In this document: piece by piece, positions 36,553 through 48,887 of the stretch
How positions within the stretch are numbered: the stretch's first letter is position 1
Layout of the letters: each line of letters begins with the position of its first letter
NCBI GenBank assembly: GCA_029207755.1
Contig: JARCOQ010000002.1
Location: forward strand, 115,454,375-115,518,374
Reading direction: 5' to 3'
Source of the DNA: Chamaea fasciata
Lineage: Eukaryota; Chordata; Aves; Passeriformes; Sylviidae
Length of the DNA stretch: 64,000 bases
Program-made: the position numbers and the translations under genes
The notes under the pieces: model-generated
Seen by the model: only the letters and a program-made list of their open reading frames with translations
Databases searched by the model: none
Told to the model about the DNA's origin: nothing

Positions 36553-37287
36553 CTGGTGTCTCCCTGTGTTTCACCCAGCACGTGGCGCTTTCCCAGCAGA
36601 TCATCCCCTTCCCACTGGATTCAAGACCTCTCCATCCCAAAAAACAGCCCCTGGAATGTCGAGCTGGTGCTGCCTGAGCTTGGCATTTCTCCTCTGCTCC
36701 TTCCTGCCCTGGATGGGCCTGGATCCAGCACTTCTGGATGTCCTCTCCACCCCCAGAGGGTTTCCCCACCACGATTTGTGTCATGTCCATCCTGATCAGG
36801 GAAAATCCCCTTTAATGGATCCTCTCCTCCATCTCCTGGAGTGGGAATTTCCACCGGGATCCTGCTCTGGATGAGGAGGAGGAGGAAATGATCTTCCTCC
36901 TTCCCACTCCCTTCCGTGTCAGCAGCCCCCAAAATCTCCAGTGTGGGGAAAAGAAGGAGCTGAAACCACCCCGTGGTGGGGACCTGGAGCTCCAGTGCCA
37001 CAGGAAATTTGTGGAAGTGATGATGCTTTCCCAAAAATACTTTGCCAACCAAATCCGTGGAGCTGGCAGGGCTTCCATCAAAAAAAGAATTTTTCTAAAT
37101 ATCTTTTCCCTGAGAGTGCAGGATCATCCTGGTGTCCGTTTGTGGTGTCACAAACCAGTTTGCATCCAGGCTGGGTTGGCGCACACAGAACAATTCCTCT
37201 GGAATTCTGACCCGTGGAAATCCAGTCGGAAAAAATCCCGGCTTTTTTCACACCTCCCTGCTACAAATAGAAACATAAACTTCCTGT
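36553..37287. other. RUNX1: Intron sequence without recognised features
   Basis: No gene or repeat recognised. Confidence 0.5.
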
Positions 37288-37482
37288 TTTATAGAGTTGT
37301 AGAATTATCTGGGTTGGAAGGGACTTTCAAAATCATCTCTGTGGCTGGCCCTGGATCCCTGGAAGTGTCCAAGGTCAGGTTGGATAGGATTTGGAGCAGC
37401 CTGGGATCATGGAAAGTGTCCCTGCCCTGGATTTGGATGATTTTTAAGCTCCCTTCCAACCCCAACCATTCCATGATCCTCT
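37288..37482. mobile_element. Two CR1 3' fragments joined head to head
   Basis: A minus terminus (37300-37340: 'ttatctgggttggaagggac', 'ttcaaaatcatc') runs directly into a + copy (37341-37482: 'ctggatccctggaagtgtcc', 'ccaaccccaaccattccatg'). Confidence 0.8.
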
Positions 37483-38297
37483 AAAATGTGCACAATAAAC
37501 TAAATAACTGCAGTTACTAGAGAATTATTATATATCAATATATTGTCCATTTTTCTCTTGGCTCTGCCCCTCCACATCTTTTTTTTTCACTCAATCATTT
37601 CATCCCCTCTGGAATGGGAGCCACGTCTTCCACGGGCTCCCTAAAGTCTGCAATTCCGTCTGGATCCTCCCCAAAGGCTAAAATTCGGTGACTGTCACAG
37701 ATCATCTCTGCCAAGCCTTTGCCCCCTGAGCTGTGACACAGCACAGGGGGTGGTGACACCCAGCAATGGGAGCAGCCTCAGGAATTCCAACTTTATCCCT
37801 GGGAGATTTCCCTGGCAGCAGCTTGAGGCAGAACAATTGGAGAACGACGCAGGTGGGAAATGCAATCGGGGGCCTTGATTTAAAGGAGGGGTTGGCAGAG
37901 CCGGATCAATTCGGTTTTCCAGAGGAAGGACAATTCCAAGCATTAACCACGGCAGGGAGGCTCTGGGAGGGAGCAGAACCATTTGGTGCTGGCTCCAGAA
38001 CAAGTTTTTCTCCTCTTAAACTGTCAAGTGAATTTAGGCTGGAAATGAGGAGACGGTTCCGAAGGATCAGAGCAGCCCTGGATGTCTTCCAGAGGCACTC
38101 GAACACACGAGGATGGAGTTTAAGATGGATTTTGCCCTGTAAGTGCAGAGCACGAGGTGTGGCTGGGCTGCAGGGCCCAGGAGATGCTCTCCAGGCCCGT
38201 CTTTGCTTCCATTCAATCAATTCTCTGTGCCGCTGGCTTCATCCAGGGAGTTTTGATTCTCCAGGACAGGCAGGAGAACGTTTGGGACCTTTTCTCT
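37483..38297. other. RUNX1: Intron sequence, possibly with old CR1
   Basis: 37965-38110 may contain decayed CR1 ('aggctggaaatgaggagacg'), but the match is weak. No gene recognised. Confidence 0.4.
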
Positions 38298-38671
38298 CTG
38301 CTCTGGAGCCGGGCTGGGAGAGCTGGGGGTGCTCCAGGGAGAGCTCCGAGCCCCTGGCAGGGCCCGAAGGGGCTCCAGGAGAGCTGCACAGGGACTGGGG
38401 ACAAGGGATGGAGGGACAGGACACAGGGAATGGCTTCAAAGTAGGGTTTGATGGGATCTTGGGAAACAGGAATTGTTCCCTGGCAGGGTGAGGATGGAAT
38501 TCCCAGATTTGCTGTGGCTGCCCCTGGATCCCTGGCAGTGCCCAAGGCCAGGTTGGACACTGGGGCTTGGAGCAGCCTGGGACAGTGGAAAGGTGTCCCT
38601 GCACACGACAGGGAGTTGGACTGGGATGGTCTTTAAGGTCCTTTCCAACCCAAACCATTCCATGATTCCAG
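38298..38671 (+). mobile_element. CR1 LINE 3' fragment
   Basis: 'gaaggggctccaggagagct', 'gacaggacacagggaatggc', 'ctggatccctggcagtgccc', 'aacccaaaccattccatgat'; complete 3' end. Confidence 0.93.
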
Positions 38672-40104
38672 GTTTCCATGACTCCCTGATTCCATGAGCC
38701 TCAACCCTTCCCTCTGTTGATTCTCAGTCTCAAGAGAAAACCTTTCCCTGCAAACTCCCACTTTGGACCTCCAGGTCCTCAACAATTCCCTGGATAAATC
38801 CCACCTGTGCTGAAGCCTCCGTTGCCTTTCCAGCACCGGGATCTGTCCAGAATTCCTTCCCTTCAGCCACAGATTTGTCCCTCTTTCGTCCTCTCCCACA
38901 CGAGGCAGAGCGAGGTGAGGATCCAATTCCTCAACACCTGCCCGTGTTCCCGGCTGCATTCCCAGCTCCAGGGCCTCAGCCTTGCTCAACAGCTTCCCAT
39001 CCAGCTTGGAAAACAAAAAACAAAACAAAACAAAACAAAAAGGGCTTGAAATTGTTTGGCTTTTTCCATCAGCTAATGGAAAGAGTTATGTCATGGCGGT
39101 TAATCCGCAAGATTTCCAAGTGTCGATATATTTGAGATATCCATCTTCATATTCCAAATGTCTGGCGCTTCCTGGGGTTGGAAAAGCAACAGATGAAGCA
39201 ACAAATATGTTCTCAGTCCCCAGGCAGCACCTCCACTTCCACCGATTTTTTTTTCTCCTGCTTTTTTCCCCACTTTTTTCCCCCACCGCGTGGAGCATCC
39301 TCAAGGATAACTCTAAATAACAACAACAACAAAAAAGGAAATCTTGGATTTCAAGCAGAGAAGTTGAGAGATCTGCCTTTTGTTCTGCCTTTTGACATCA
39401 ACTCCATGATTTCTTAAATTGAGAGTTTGAGAATTTTTTTTTTTTTTTTTTTGACAGAGCACTTAGGAAAACTCAGGAAGCACAAAGGTGTTTCAGGAGG
39501 ACTTTTGAAGGTGTCCGAGCACCTAAACCACGGAGAAACCAGTCCCCAGGGTCTCCTCTGCTTTTGGAAAAAATTTTCTCCCTCAGTCTTTAGGCAGCTC
39601 CAAAATTGGGCAGCTCATGCCCGGGCACAGTTTTATTTTCATCAGTCAGTCCACGTCTTTTAGGGAGGACTGATGGATCCTGAGAGCAGGGCTGGCAGGC
39701 AGGGACAAGTATTCCCAACTCAGTTTTGGGCTTGCACGGCGATTCCTTCCTTGCTTTGTTTGGTTTGATCCCCTTCCACTCCCCGAGCCCTTCCCCGTTA
39801 TGTCCTTGGGAAGGTGGAGCTGAGTTCTGACCCAGGGCAGGAACTTTGTGCCAGGATTGTCCCAGAGAATTCCCTGGGCTCGTTCCTTGCTCCTTGATCT
39901 CCCTCACCTCTCCAAGGTGGAGCCTCTGCCTGCTCTTCCCCTCGTTTTTTTGGGGGCAGCATCTTTCAGCTTGACCTCAGGGACCATTTCTGTCTCCTGG
40001 AGCTCTTCCTTTTCCATGGAAACACCTCAGCCTGGCTCCCTGCTCTTTCCCTGGGCTAATCTCATCTCATCCTGGAGGTGTTTAAAGCAAATATCTCTGC
40101 CTGC
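38672..40104. other. RUNX1: Intron sequence without recognised features
   Basis: An A/C-rich run (AAAACAAAAC) lies at 39010-39042 and T runs at 39435-39452. No gene or element recognised. Confidence 0.5.
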
Positions 40105-40320
40105 CCCACAGGGCAGCTTTAAACTGGATGTTGGGAAGGAATTGTTCCCCCATGAGGCTGAGGAGGCCCTGGAACAGAATTCCCAGAGAAGTTGTGGCTG
40201 CCCCTGGATCCCTGGAAGTGTCCAAGGCCAGCTTGGAGCAACGTGGGAGAGTGGAAGGTGTCCCTGCCCAAAATGATCTTTAAGGTCCCTTCTAAACCAA
40301 ACCATTCCACGATTCTGAAG
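40105..40320 (+). mobile_element. CR1 LINE 3' fragment
   Basis: 'gatgttgggaaggaattgtt', 'ctggatccctggaagtgtcc', 'gatctttaaggtcccttcta', 'aaccattccacgattctg'. Confidence 0.9.
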
Positions 40321-40794
40321 TTTGGATGGCAAACGTTCAGCATTTGAGGGTTTGGGTTTTTTTTCCACGTTTGGGGTTGTTCCCCACTGGCTCCTCAAAG
40401 CATTTTCTTGGCCTTTGAACGTCCCAGTCATGAGGAAGATGAAAAGCACTGATTGCAAAACTCTGGTAAATCAAACCTCTCCCGAGTCGATCCTTTCCAC
40501 GGCATTCTCCTCTCTTAATCCCCTCTTGGCAGAACACGCCAAGGTTTGGATAGCAGAGCTCGAGTTACCTTCCGTGGTCAATAAAACAAAACAAAACAAA
40601 AAACAAATCAATAAATGAGGGCTCCTTACCCTGAAAACAAACACCCGCTGAAAACAGCCCCTCCTTCACCTGGTGCTGCCCGGGTGCCAGAAGATGCCGC
40701 TGGGATTTTGTAACTGAAGGTTGTTCTTTGCCCTCGGATCCTGAATTGAACATCTCCAAACTTGAGCTGTTGTTGGGGGCCGGGCTCTGCTCCC

Positions 40795-41032
40795 GGGGAA
40801 CAGGGACAGGGTGAGAGGAGACAGCCTCGAGCTGTGCCAGGGACGGTTTAGTCGGATAAGGAGGGAAAATTTCTTCCTGGAAAAAGGCAGTCAGGCCTTG
40901 GAAAGAGCTGCCCAGGGAGGTTTGGAGGTGTCCAGGGAAGGGCTGAACGTGGCTCTCGGTGCTCTGGGCTGGGTGGGCATCAGGCACGTGATCTTGGAGG
41001 TCTTTTCCAACCTTAATTCTGGGATTTACCCT
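40795..41032 (+). mobile_element. CR1 LINE 3' fragment
   Basis: 'tcaggccttggaaagagctg', 'cccagggaggtttggaggtg' and 'gatcttggaggtcttttcca' lead to 'aattctgggattta'. Confidence 0.85.
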
Positions 41033-41674
41033 TTCAAAGGCTCCTCTGCCAGACCTTGACCAGGACGCTGCATCAAACGGGATGGTTCCCTCAGGAGCCA
41101 GAGCTCACAGGGCTCCTTTTATCTGCCTGAGTACACAAACCACCCTTAGCAAACTCCTGGCCCGAGTTTTCCCTGTGTGTTCAGCCTATTACGGCCCCAA
41201 ACAAACGGGGATTGTTCACAGGAGAGGAACAATGGGCAGGGATGTGCCGGAGGAGGCAATCATTGACCTGGGGAAGTGCACATTAGATAATCAAACAGGC
41301 TCCATCTGACCATTCCCAGCCTGGCTGTACAACTCTGCTCTTAAAAAGCATCGAAAAAACACAAGGAGATTCAAGAGGGCCGTTTAAAAAATCGTGGGTT
41401 TGCTCTCAGGTCGGGTTTGAATTCCAGCAAGAAATTCCCAGATCTGTGTCAGAGGTTTCTTGGGTTTGCCTGTGTGGGGCAAAATGCTCAGTTCAATGTC
41501 AGGGATCCTGGGAGCTTCCAGGGTTTATTGCTCAGCTTCAGGAACTTTCAGAGCTATTTACCCAAAGAGATGTTTGGAATGTCTTTGGTCAGGTGCACAA
41601 AAAATGGGATAGAAATAGAAATGACTGGAAGCAGGAACTATTGGAGTTTGCATGTTCTGTCAGAAACTGTTTGG
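41033..41674. other. RUNX1: Intron sequence with SOX/GATA motifs
   Basis: Unique-looking. A SOX-type inverted repeat at 41211-41233 and AGATAA at 41285-41290 are listed as a candidate site. Confidence 0.45.
41211..41290. promoter_or_regulatory. SOX-type inverted repeat with nearby GATA site
   Basis: ATTGTTC (41211-41217) and GAACAAT (41227-41233) are exact inverted copies around a 9-bp spacer, the arrangement bound by SOX dimers. AGATAA at 41285-41290 matches the GATA consensus. Regulatory role is inferred. Confidence 0.25.
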
Positions 41675-41677
41675 ATT

Positions 41678-42030
41678 TGGGACCTTAAGGATCATCCAGT
41701 GCCACCCCTGGATGGGCAGGGACACTTCCACTGTCCCAGGCTTCTCCAAGCCCCAATGTCCAACCTGGCCTTGGGCACTGCCAGGGATCCAGGGGCAGCC
41801 ACAGCAAATCTGGGAATTCCATCCCAGCCCCTTCCCCACCCTCCCAGGGAAGGATTTTTTTCCCAACATCCCACCTAAACTTGTCATTTCTCAGTGTGAA
41901 GCCATTCCCTGTGTCCTGTCCCTGCAGCCCTTGGGAATTGTCTCTCCAGGTTTCCTGGGGCTCCTTCAGGCCCTGCAAGGCCACCCTGAGCTCAGCCCAA
42001 AGCTTCTCCTGTCCAGGCTGAACAATCCCA
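41678..42030 (-). mobile_element. CR1 LINE 3' fragment
   Basis: 'gaccttaaggatcatccagt', 'gggcactgccagggatccag', 'ccattccctgtgtcctgtcc', 'tcctgtccaggctgaacaat'; the terminal ~20 bp are damaged. Confidence 0.92.
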
Positions 42031-42581
42031 CTTCTTCTTGACCTTTTGCACGTTTAGTTACAGTTATCAATTATTTTACGTATCACTTGCCCAATTTGGG
42101 CTCTCTCAGCTCCTTGGGAATTAAATTCAGGTGATAAATACCAGCAAAATGAAACCAAAATTCCTTTGCATGGGGGAAAAAAATTTCCCGTAAATTGCTT
42201 CATCCTCTGGTCCGTAGGAAAGACAACACTGAGTGAAAGGAAACTTGATTTTACTGGGGTGATGATTTACAAGGGGAGCACTGGTGGTGCTTTCAGCTCT
42301 CGTTGCATGAAGGTGGATTTCACCTTCCAATTCCCACGTCTAAACAATGCTCCTCGTTCTGTAACCTGTGAATAACTGCCTCAGAGCTCCGTGCCTTTGA
42401 TATCCTGGAGAGCTACATAAAGACGAGCAATTTGCCTTGCAAAACCATCGGCGAATTTGAATTGAGGATTAATCAGTTCACGGCGGGGGGAGGAATCCAC
42501 CAGCCAACAGGAGCTGCTCTGCCACACAGCTTAGAAGGGAACATTTGTGTTCACTTGGAAAGGGGAAAAGTGGGAAATGCA
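42031..42581. other. RUNX1: Intron sequence without recognised features
   Basis: Nothing recognised. Confidence 0.5.
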
Positions 42582-43188
42582 GGAAAAGCCCTGGGGGTGC
42601 TGGTGCCAGGGGCTGGAGATGAGCCCAGGGGTGCCCAGGTGGGCAAGAGGCCCCTGGGCTGGATGAGGAATTGTGTGTCCAGCAGGAGCAGGGCAGGGAT
42701 TGTCCCTCTGTGCTCCAGGGCTGTGTCCAGTTGTGGCTCCTGCAGGAGAGCCCTGGAGGGGCTGGAGCGTGTCCAGGGCAGGGCAGGGAGCTGGGGAAGG
42801 GGCTGGAGCCCCAGGAGGGGCTGAGGGAGCTGGGCAAGGGCTGAGCCTGGGAGAGAAAGGAGGCTCAGGGGGGACCTGGTGGCTCTGCACAAGTCCCTGC
42901 CAGGAGGGGACAGCCGGGGGGGGTCGGGCTTGCTCCCCAGGGAACAGGGACAGCAGGAGAGGGAACGGGCCTCGGGCTGGCCCAGGGGAGGCTCAGCTTG
43001 GCCAGCAGCAGGAATTTCCCCCATGGAAAGGGTGCTCAGGCCTTGGAAAAGAGCTGCCCAGGGAGCTTTGGAGCGCCCGTCCCTGGGGGGGGTCACCTGG
43101 AGGTGGCACTCAGAGCTCCGGGCTGGGGACAAGGTGGGACTGCCTGGGCTGGGAGGGCTTTTCCACCCTTGGGAATTCCATGGAAAGG
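42582..43188 (+). mobile_element. CR1 LINE fragment, ~600 bp, one of the longest
   Basis: Starts within the 3' part of the reverse-transcriptase reading frame ('gctggagatgagcccagggg', 'gtgtccagcaggagcagggc') and runs through 'ctggagcgtgtccagggcag', 'ctgagggagctgggcaaggg', 'cagcaggaatttcccccatg' to 'gggctgggagggcttttcca'. Its frame is broken. It closely resembles 45605-46128. Confidence 0.93.
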
Positions 43189-43354
43189 GAAGGAGACATT
43201 TCAAGTGAGGGAAACCCGTCCCTGGGTGTTTGTGCCAGGCTCTTGTGTCCAGGGTGGTCTCCAGCATCCACCTCCCCCTGCCTTGGCCAGCAGGAGCTGC
43301 AGGTGGATGGGGGCCAGGAGCAGCCTGGAACCTGCAGGAGACATGGAGGGAGGA

Positions 43355-43680
43355 AAGGAGGGGAGAAAGAGAGAGAGAGAAAGAGAGGGAAAGAGAGAAA
43401 GAGAGAAAGAAAGAGAGAGAGAAAGAAAGAGAGAAAGAGAGAAAGAGAGAAAGAGAGAAAGAGAGAAGGAAAGAGAGAGAAGAGAGAGAAAGAAAGAGAG
43501 AAAGAAAGAAAGAAAGAAGAGAGAGAAAGAGAAAGAGAGAAAGAGAGAAAAGAGAGAAAGAGAGAAAGAAAGAGAGAGAGAAAGAGAGAAAGAGAGAGAG
43601 AGAGAGAGAAAGAGAGAAAGAAAGAGAGAAAGAGAGAAAGAAAGAAAGAGGGAAAGAAAGAGAGAGAGAAAGAGAGAGAG

Positions 43681-43719
<39 letters not shown>

Positions 43720-43752
43720 GAGAAAGAAAGAAAGAAAGAAAGAAAGAGAGAA
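43355..43752. repeat. (GAAA)n/(GA)n homopurine tract
   Basis: About 400 bp of nearly pure A/G ending at the assembly gap. The true length is unknown. Open frames across it and the gap are artefacts. Confidence 0.97.
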
Positions 43753-43852
43753 NNNNNNNNNNNNNNNNNNNNNNNNNNNNNNNNNNNNNNNNNNNNNNNN
43801 NNNNNNNNNNNNNNNNNNNNNNNNNNNNNNNNNNNNNNNNNNNNNNNNNNNN
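43753..43852. other. Assembly gap (100 N)
   Basis: Exactly 100 N, the usual placeholder for a gap of unknown size, at the end of the GAAA tract. Confidence 0.99.
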
Positions 43853-43892
43853 ATGATTTTGCAGATCTTTCCCAACCCCAATGATCCTGGCA
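43853..43892 (+). mobile_element. CR1 LINE 3' terminus after the gap
   Basis: 'atgattttgcagatctttcc' and 'caaccccaatgatcctgg' match a CR1 3' end; its body is lost in the gap or absent. Confidence 0.55.
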
Positions 43893-45604
43893 TTCTCTGC
43901 CTGTGGCATTCCTGCCTCCATTCTTCGCCCCAAAAACATCTCCTTGAGCAGCGAAGTCGGGAGGGGGAGAGGAGAGTGAGGCCCCTCTCCCCTGCAGCGA
44001 GATGGGAAGGGGTCGGAATTGGACCAAAAACACAACTTCTCGCTCTCCTCACTGAGGCTGTGCCCTCGCACCTTGCCGGGAGAGGAAAAACGAAGGATTA
44101 ACTCCGCCAGGAGCGCGCACAAAGAGCAGATGGCAAAGCTCCTGCTGCCGGGGCTTGCACGCCTTTGTTTGAGCACCCAGGAAAAGGGCCCCGGGTGAGA
44201 AAGGCAGACGGCAGCTCGATGTTTTTTCGATGTTATCTCCTCCAAACCTCGCTGCCAGTCCAGCGGTGGCCACTCTCCAGCGCTGCTGGGGAGCAGGACT
44301 GGCTCCTTCAGCCTCCACAAACAGCATTTCTGCCCCGGGGCCCCCGATCCTTCCAACATTTCCCTGGGAAATTGTCTGGCTTTGCCTCCTCGTGTCTCAC
44401 TATCTGGCTCAGAGAGAGGGTGAGGATGAGGAAGAGCTGCTGGAGCACAGGGGGATGGACCTTTCCCTATTTAATTCCTTGGTAGGAGGTGCCAGTGCTC
44501 CTCCGAAATCATTTTGGGATCGTGGGTGAGGGGGAAAAAATGAGTAACGCAGCGTCTTAATTGAAGCAGATGAAAGAGCTGCACAGATAAACAAAAAGGG
44601 GGGTTTTTTTGTTGGGGTTTTTTTTTGATGTTGTTTTGTTTCTCTGGCGGCCTCAAAATATCAACAACTGCAAAACAAGCCCAGCAAATGTATAATTCTG
44701 GATGAATTCAAACTGATTGTTTCCAAATGTTGCTGGGGTGGGTTTTTGTTGGTTTTTTTAAATTGTAGAAATGCAGATATTAAAAAAAAAACAGTATTTA
44801 AATTCGATAATAATAATTCAATTTTTGAAGTTTTCCCCTCCTGACCGAATCACCAATATAATCAACACTCCCCTTGGTTTCTGGCCACTGAGCTGGATTT
44901 TTTTTTTTTACTACTAAACGGGAAAAGGACCATTTGCTCTTTCCCCTATTTAAATATTATTTGCTTACGTGTCGAGATTATGTTTAGCTTTGAGATGGTT
45001 CCTGAAATGGGGGGAAAAAAAAAGTTCCTTTTACTCACAGTGATGACTTGGGGCTCTCCTTGCCACGGCTGCCCAGAACTGCTCTGCTCAGCACATCGGG
45101 GGCAGCTCAGATGTGCTCAGCCGAGTTTCTAAAAACTTTCCCATGTCTCAGAGGTTCAGAATTGCTAAAGGGAGAGCGAGAACTTTACAGGATATTTCGG
45201 GGCAGACAAGGCTGGTTCACGGGGTTGTGTTTGAAAAGCGGTTTCAGCAAGCTGGACTTTTCCAAACCCAGAAGTTTCTGGGAGCTAAAGGTCAGGTTTT
45301 GGTATCTAAAGGTCGATTTTGAAGTCGTTGAGCGCAGAAAGTGAAACTCTTATTTGTATAAAACACCCATCAAAGAAATCTTCCCCAGCCTGCAAAACAA
45401 CAGCACTTTTTGTTCGTTAAGACTGGGAATTACTGTATTTCTTCCACACCGGGACATTTTGCAACGTTTGACATGTGTTGACACTTCTGTTCTCTCCCAG
45501 GATTACAACTTTCCTTCCAGGCTCTTATTCCTCACTCCACCCTCGCCGCTCACACCTCCCTGCACACAAACCAGGGATCGGGAGAGGGATGGGAGGTCAC
45601 AAAA
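43893..45604. other. RUNX1: Intron sequence without recognised features
   Basis: Unique-looking. T runs lie near 44606-44625 and 44900-44911, and an A run near 44782. No gene or element recognised. Confidence 0.5.
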
Positions 45605-46128
45605 TTTTGGGAAGGAGCAGGGCAGGGATTGTCCCTCTGTGCTCCAGGGCTGTGTCCAGCTGTGGCTCCCGCAGGAGAGCCCTGGAGGGACTGGAGCGTG
45701 TCCAGGGCAGGGCAGGGAGCTGGGGAAGGGGCTGGAGCCCCAGGAGGGGCTGAGGGAGCTGGGCAAGGGGCTGAGCCTGGAGAAAAGGAGGCTCAGGGGG
45801 GACCTGGTGGCTCTGCACAAGTCCCTGCCAGGCAGGGGACAGCCGGAGGGGGTCGGGCTCCTGCTCCCAGGGAACAGGGACAGGAGGAGAGGGAACGGCC
45901 TCAGGCTGGCCCAGGGGAGGCTCAGCTTGGCCAGCAGCAGGAATTTCCCCATGGAAAGGGTGCTCAGGCCTTGGCAGGGGCCTGCCCAGGGAGCTTTGGA
46001 GTGCCCGTCCCTGCGGGTGTCACCTGGAGGTGGCACTCAGAGCTCCGGGCTGGGGACAAGGTGGGACTGCCTGGGCTGGGAGGGCTTTTCCAGCCTCGGG
46101 GATTTTGGGATTCTGTGTGGTTGTCCCA
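45605..46128 (+). mobile_element. CR1 LINE 3' fragment, ~520 bp
   Basis: 'aggagcagggcagggattgt' to 'ccagcctcggggattttggg', then 'attctgtg' tail. Complete 3' end. Estimated identity to 42690-43188 is above 90% by eye. Confidence 0.94.
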
Positions 46129-46494
46129 GGTTCCCCGCAGGAAAAGCTCCAAGAGAAGGGGCAGGGATGTGTCCAGGACTTGGGACATCAGCAGCAGCTG
46201 CCCCCAGGTATCACTGACATGCAGCTCAGGTGAATCCCCTTTCCAATCCCCCTCTCCCTGCCCCGAGCCCTCTGATGCAGAGTCTGACTCCAGAGCATTT
46301 CTGGCTGATCCCTGAGCATTCCCAGCCCTCCGCCTGCTTCTTCAGGGCTGTCACTTTTGGCACTTCACTTTGGAATGACACTGAAGGGATTCTCTGTGGG
46401 TCGATTTGATTTTCTTCACCTTGTCACCTTCAGAAACATCAGAGAGAATCACTTTGACCTCAAAGCTCTTGCTTCCTTCCCCTTCAGATTTAGG

Positions 46495-46790
46495 AACCAG
46501 CTTGTTCTGTGCAGGGACAGCACCCAGGGAGTGGCTGGAGCTGTTCCAGGAGGGATTGAGGGGGGATTGTAGGGCGAGGCTCTTCCCCCAGAGGGTGCCG
46601 GGCACTGCCCAGGCTCCCCAGGGAATGGGCACGGCCCCGAGGCTGCCAGAGCTCCAGGAGCCTTTGGACAGCGCTGCCAGGGATGCCCGGGGGGGATTGT
46701 TGGGGGCTCTGGGCAGGGCCAGAGCTTGGATTGATGATCCCTGTGGGTTTATTCCCACTCAGGATATTCCAGGGTTCCATGAAATGCAGA
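46495..46790 (+). mobile_element. CR1 LINE 3' fragment
   Basis: 'gcagggacagcacccaggga', 'gaatgggcacggccccgagg', 'ttgatgatccctgtgggttt', 'actcaggatattccaggg'. Almost identical to 48610-48887 and 55148-55400. Confidence 0.93.
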
Positions 46791-48199
46791 GGACATTTCC
46801 ATGTGTCCAGCAGAGCTGATGTTCCGGCTGAGCTGTGTGTTTTGAACCCTGAGCCCGCAGCTGTGGCTAAAGGTTGAACACGGAGACGAGTCCTCGCCTT
46901 CCTCCATCCCTTCTGCCCTTGGCTGTGCCCCTGCAGCCTCTCTGCTCCAGGGTGGCTCAGGGGACAGGTCCTGCTGTCACCTCCCGTGGCCAGGGGCAGG
47001 GTGGAAGGGGCTGCTGCATTCCTCAGCTGCTCCCCGAGTGCCGAGGGATCTCGGAGAGGAAGGAAAGCATTTCTTCGGTATTTTAAACGGATTTCTGGCC
47101 TGAATGCCCCTGACAAGGCGCTGAGCTGGGGCTTTCAGCACCTCCTTCTGGGCTCGGCTCATTTTCCATCTGGGTTGTGCAGATCTCCTCAAATCAGAGA
47201 GTTTCAGGGAGCAGACCCCTCGGGAGAGTTTTTTCAACAAGTCTGGTTTGGTTTAGGACCATAACGAGCAACAGCTCCTCAAGAGTTCCCTTTTTACGCC
47301 ACGATCTGTGCGTGGTTCTAAGTCAAACTGTCTGCACAAAGAGATGTTCACCGTCTGGAGAAGACCTTACCCCCCCTTGTCAATCAAAGCTGCACTCTGG
47401 AGAGAGGTTCCATCCAGCAGCGTTTCTCTCAAGGTGACCTCAGCTGTTCAAGGATGGAGGTTGCATTTGATATGTCACTTAGCCCCTCAGTCAAATGAGC
47501 CCGGGGTGTCTTTAGATCATCAGAGATCTGCTCGTTCCCAAAAGTTGTTTTTAATCCTGATCCGTGGCGGGGGTTTAAAAGAATCCAAGCAGATTTTTTT
47601 TCCCCGTTCGCCGTCCCGAATGAGGGTTTGGGGGACGACTGGGTGCCCCTGGATGAATCCTCCTTTATTAGTACACGTGCTTTCTTCTGAGCACTTGGGA
47701 TGGCATCATGAAAGTGGAAATGGCTGTCATCTTCAAAGGCCTCTTTTATGCTGACAAACCTTCACCTTACCCACTCGTATTAATAATCTATTGCCATCCT
47801 AATTAGTTCACGTCAAGGTCAGTGTTTGGTGGGGGATAAAATGACTGTAAGCTCCAGAGAGCAGGTTTTTCTTCCACTGCTTTCATGCTGGGAAAGAGGA
47901 GGGAGCAGTGAAAGTGGAAAAGAAGGGATGGATGAGGACTTCTTGTTTGTCTCTGGGCCAAAGGACTTGGATATGGAGTAATTAGTTCACAGCATCGGGA
48001 GCAACCTGGGAGACACCTGAGACCACGGTGTGTTCGCTCCTTTATCACCCAGTGGACTGCAGAAACTCCTTCGTTCAATCCTCCTTTCCTTTCTGGCGTC
48101 GATTTCCCAGTGGGAATCAACACATCCAAGGGGTTTCCAGCCTCGGGTTTGTCTTGAAATGTAGACACAGAGCTGGAAATGTTTGACTGTGACAGGAAC
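46791..48199. other. RUNX1: Intron sequence, unique-looking
   Basis: No repeat or gene recognised. The stretch 47250-47830 is free of visible repeats and could hold conserved non-coding sequence, which I cannot test. Confidence 0.5.
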
Positions 48200-48315
48200 T
48201 CGTGCTGTGGCTGCCCCTGGATCCCTGGCAGTGCCCAAGGCCAGGTTGGACATTGGGGACAGTGGGAGGTGTCCCTGCACGTGGCAGGGGAGGGATGAGA
48301 TGAGTTTTAAACTCT
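48200..48315 (+). mobile_element. CR1 LINE 3' fragment
   Basis: 'gctgtggctgcccctggatc', 'cctggcagtgcccaaggcca', 'tgtccctgcacgtggcaggg'; the terminus has decayed. Confidence 0.85.
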
Positions 48316-48435
48316 GGGGCTGAGCTCGAGGGGATCAGAACACCCCAGCAGGAGCAGCAGGGTCGGGTCCAGCCCATGAGTGTGGAAACTTTGCCCGAGA
48401 GAGGAAGTTGCAGCTTTGGCACCGCAATATGAGAA

Positions 48436-48887
48436 GGATTTAAAGCTCTTGGAGTGTCCAAAGGAGGGGCATGAGGATGGTGAAGGGTCTGGAGGGGCCA
48501 CATGAGGAGATGTTGAGGGAACTTGGAATGTCCAGCTGGAGAAGAGGGGGCTCAGACTTCACTGGGATTGCAGCTCGTGCCAAGGGACAGCTCAGATCTC
48601 TGCTCCTGGCACAGGGACAGCACCCAGGGAGCGGCTGGAGCTGTTCCAGGAGGGATTGAGGGGGGATTGTAGGGCAAGGCTCTTCCCGCAGAGGGTGCCG
48701 GGCACTGCCCAGGCTCCCCAGGGAATGGGCACGGCCCCGAGGCTGCCAGAGCTCCAGGAGCCTTTGGACAGCGCTGCCAGGGATGCCCAGGGGGGATTGC
48801 TGGGGCTCTGGGCAGGGCCAGAGCTTGGATTGATGATCCCTGTGGGTTTATTCCCACTCAGGATATTCCAGGATTCCATGATTCAAT
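48436..48887 (+). mobile_element. CR1 LINE 3' fragment, ~450 bp
   Basis: 'ggatggtgaagggtctggag', 'ttggaatgtccagctggaga', 'tgccaagggacagctcagat', then the block shared with 46.5 kb, ending 'gatattccaggattccatga'. Confidence 0.93.

Noticed and set aside
42582..43188. CR1 reverse-transcriptase end as an intact gene
   Set aside because: Only the last part of the frame remains, with frameshifts; it is a dead 5'-truncated copy.
42551..44359. 600-codon minus frame with FLSFFLS repeats
   Set aside because: Spans the 100-N gap, the GAAA tract and CR1 sequence; not a gene.
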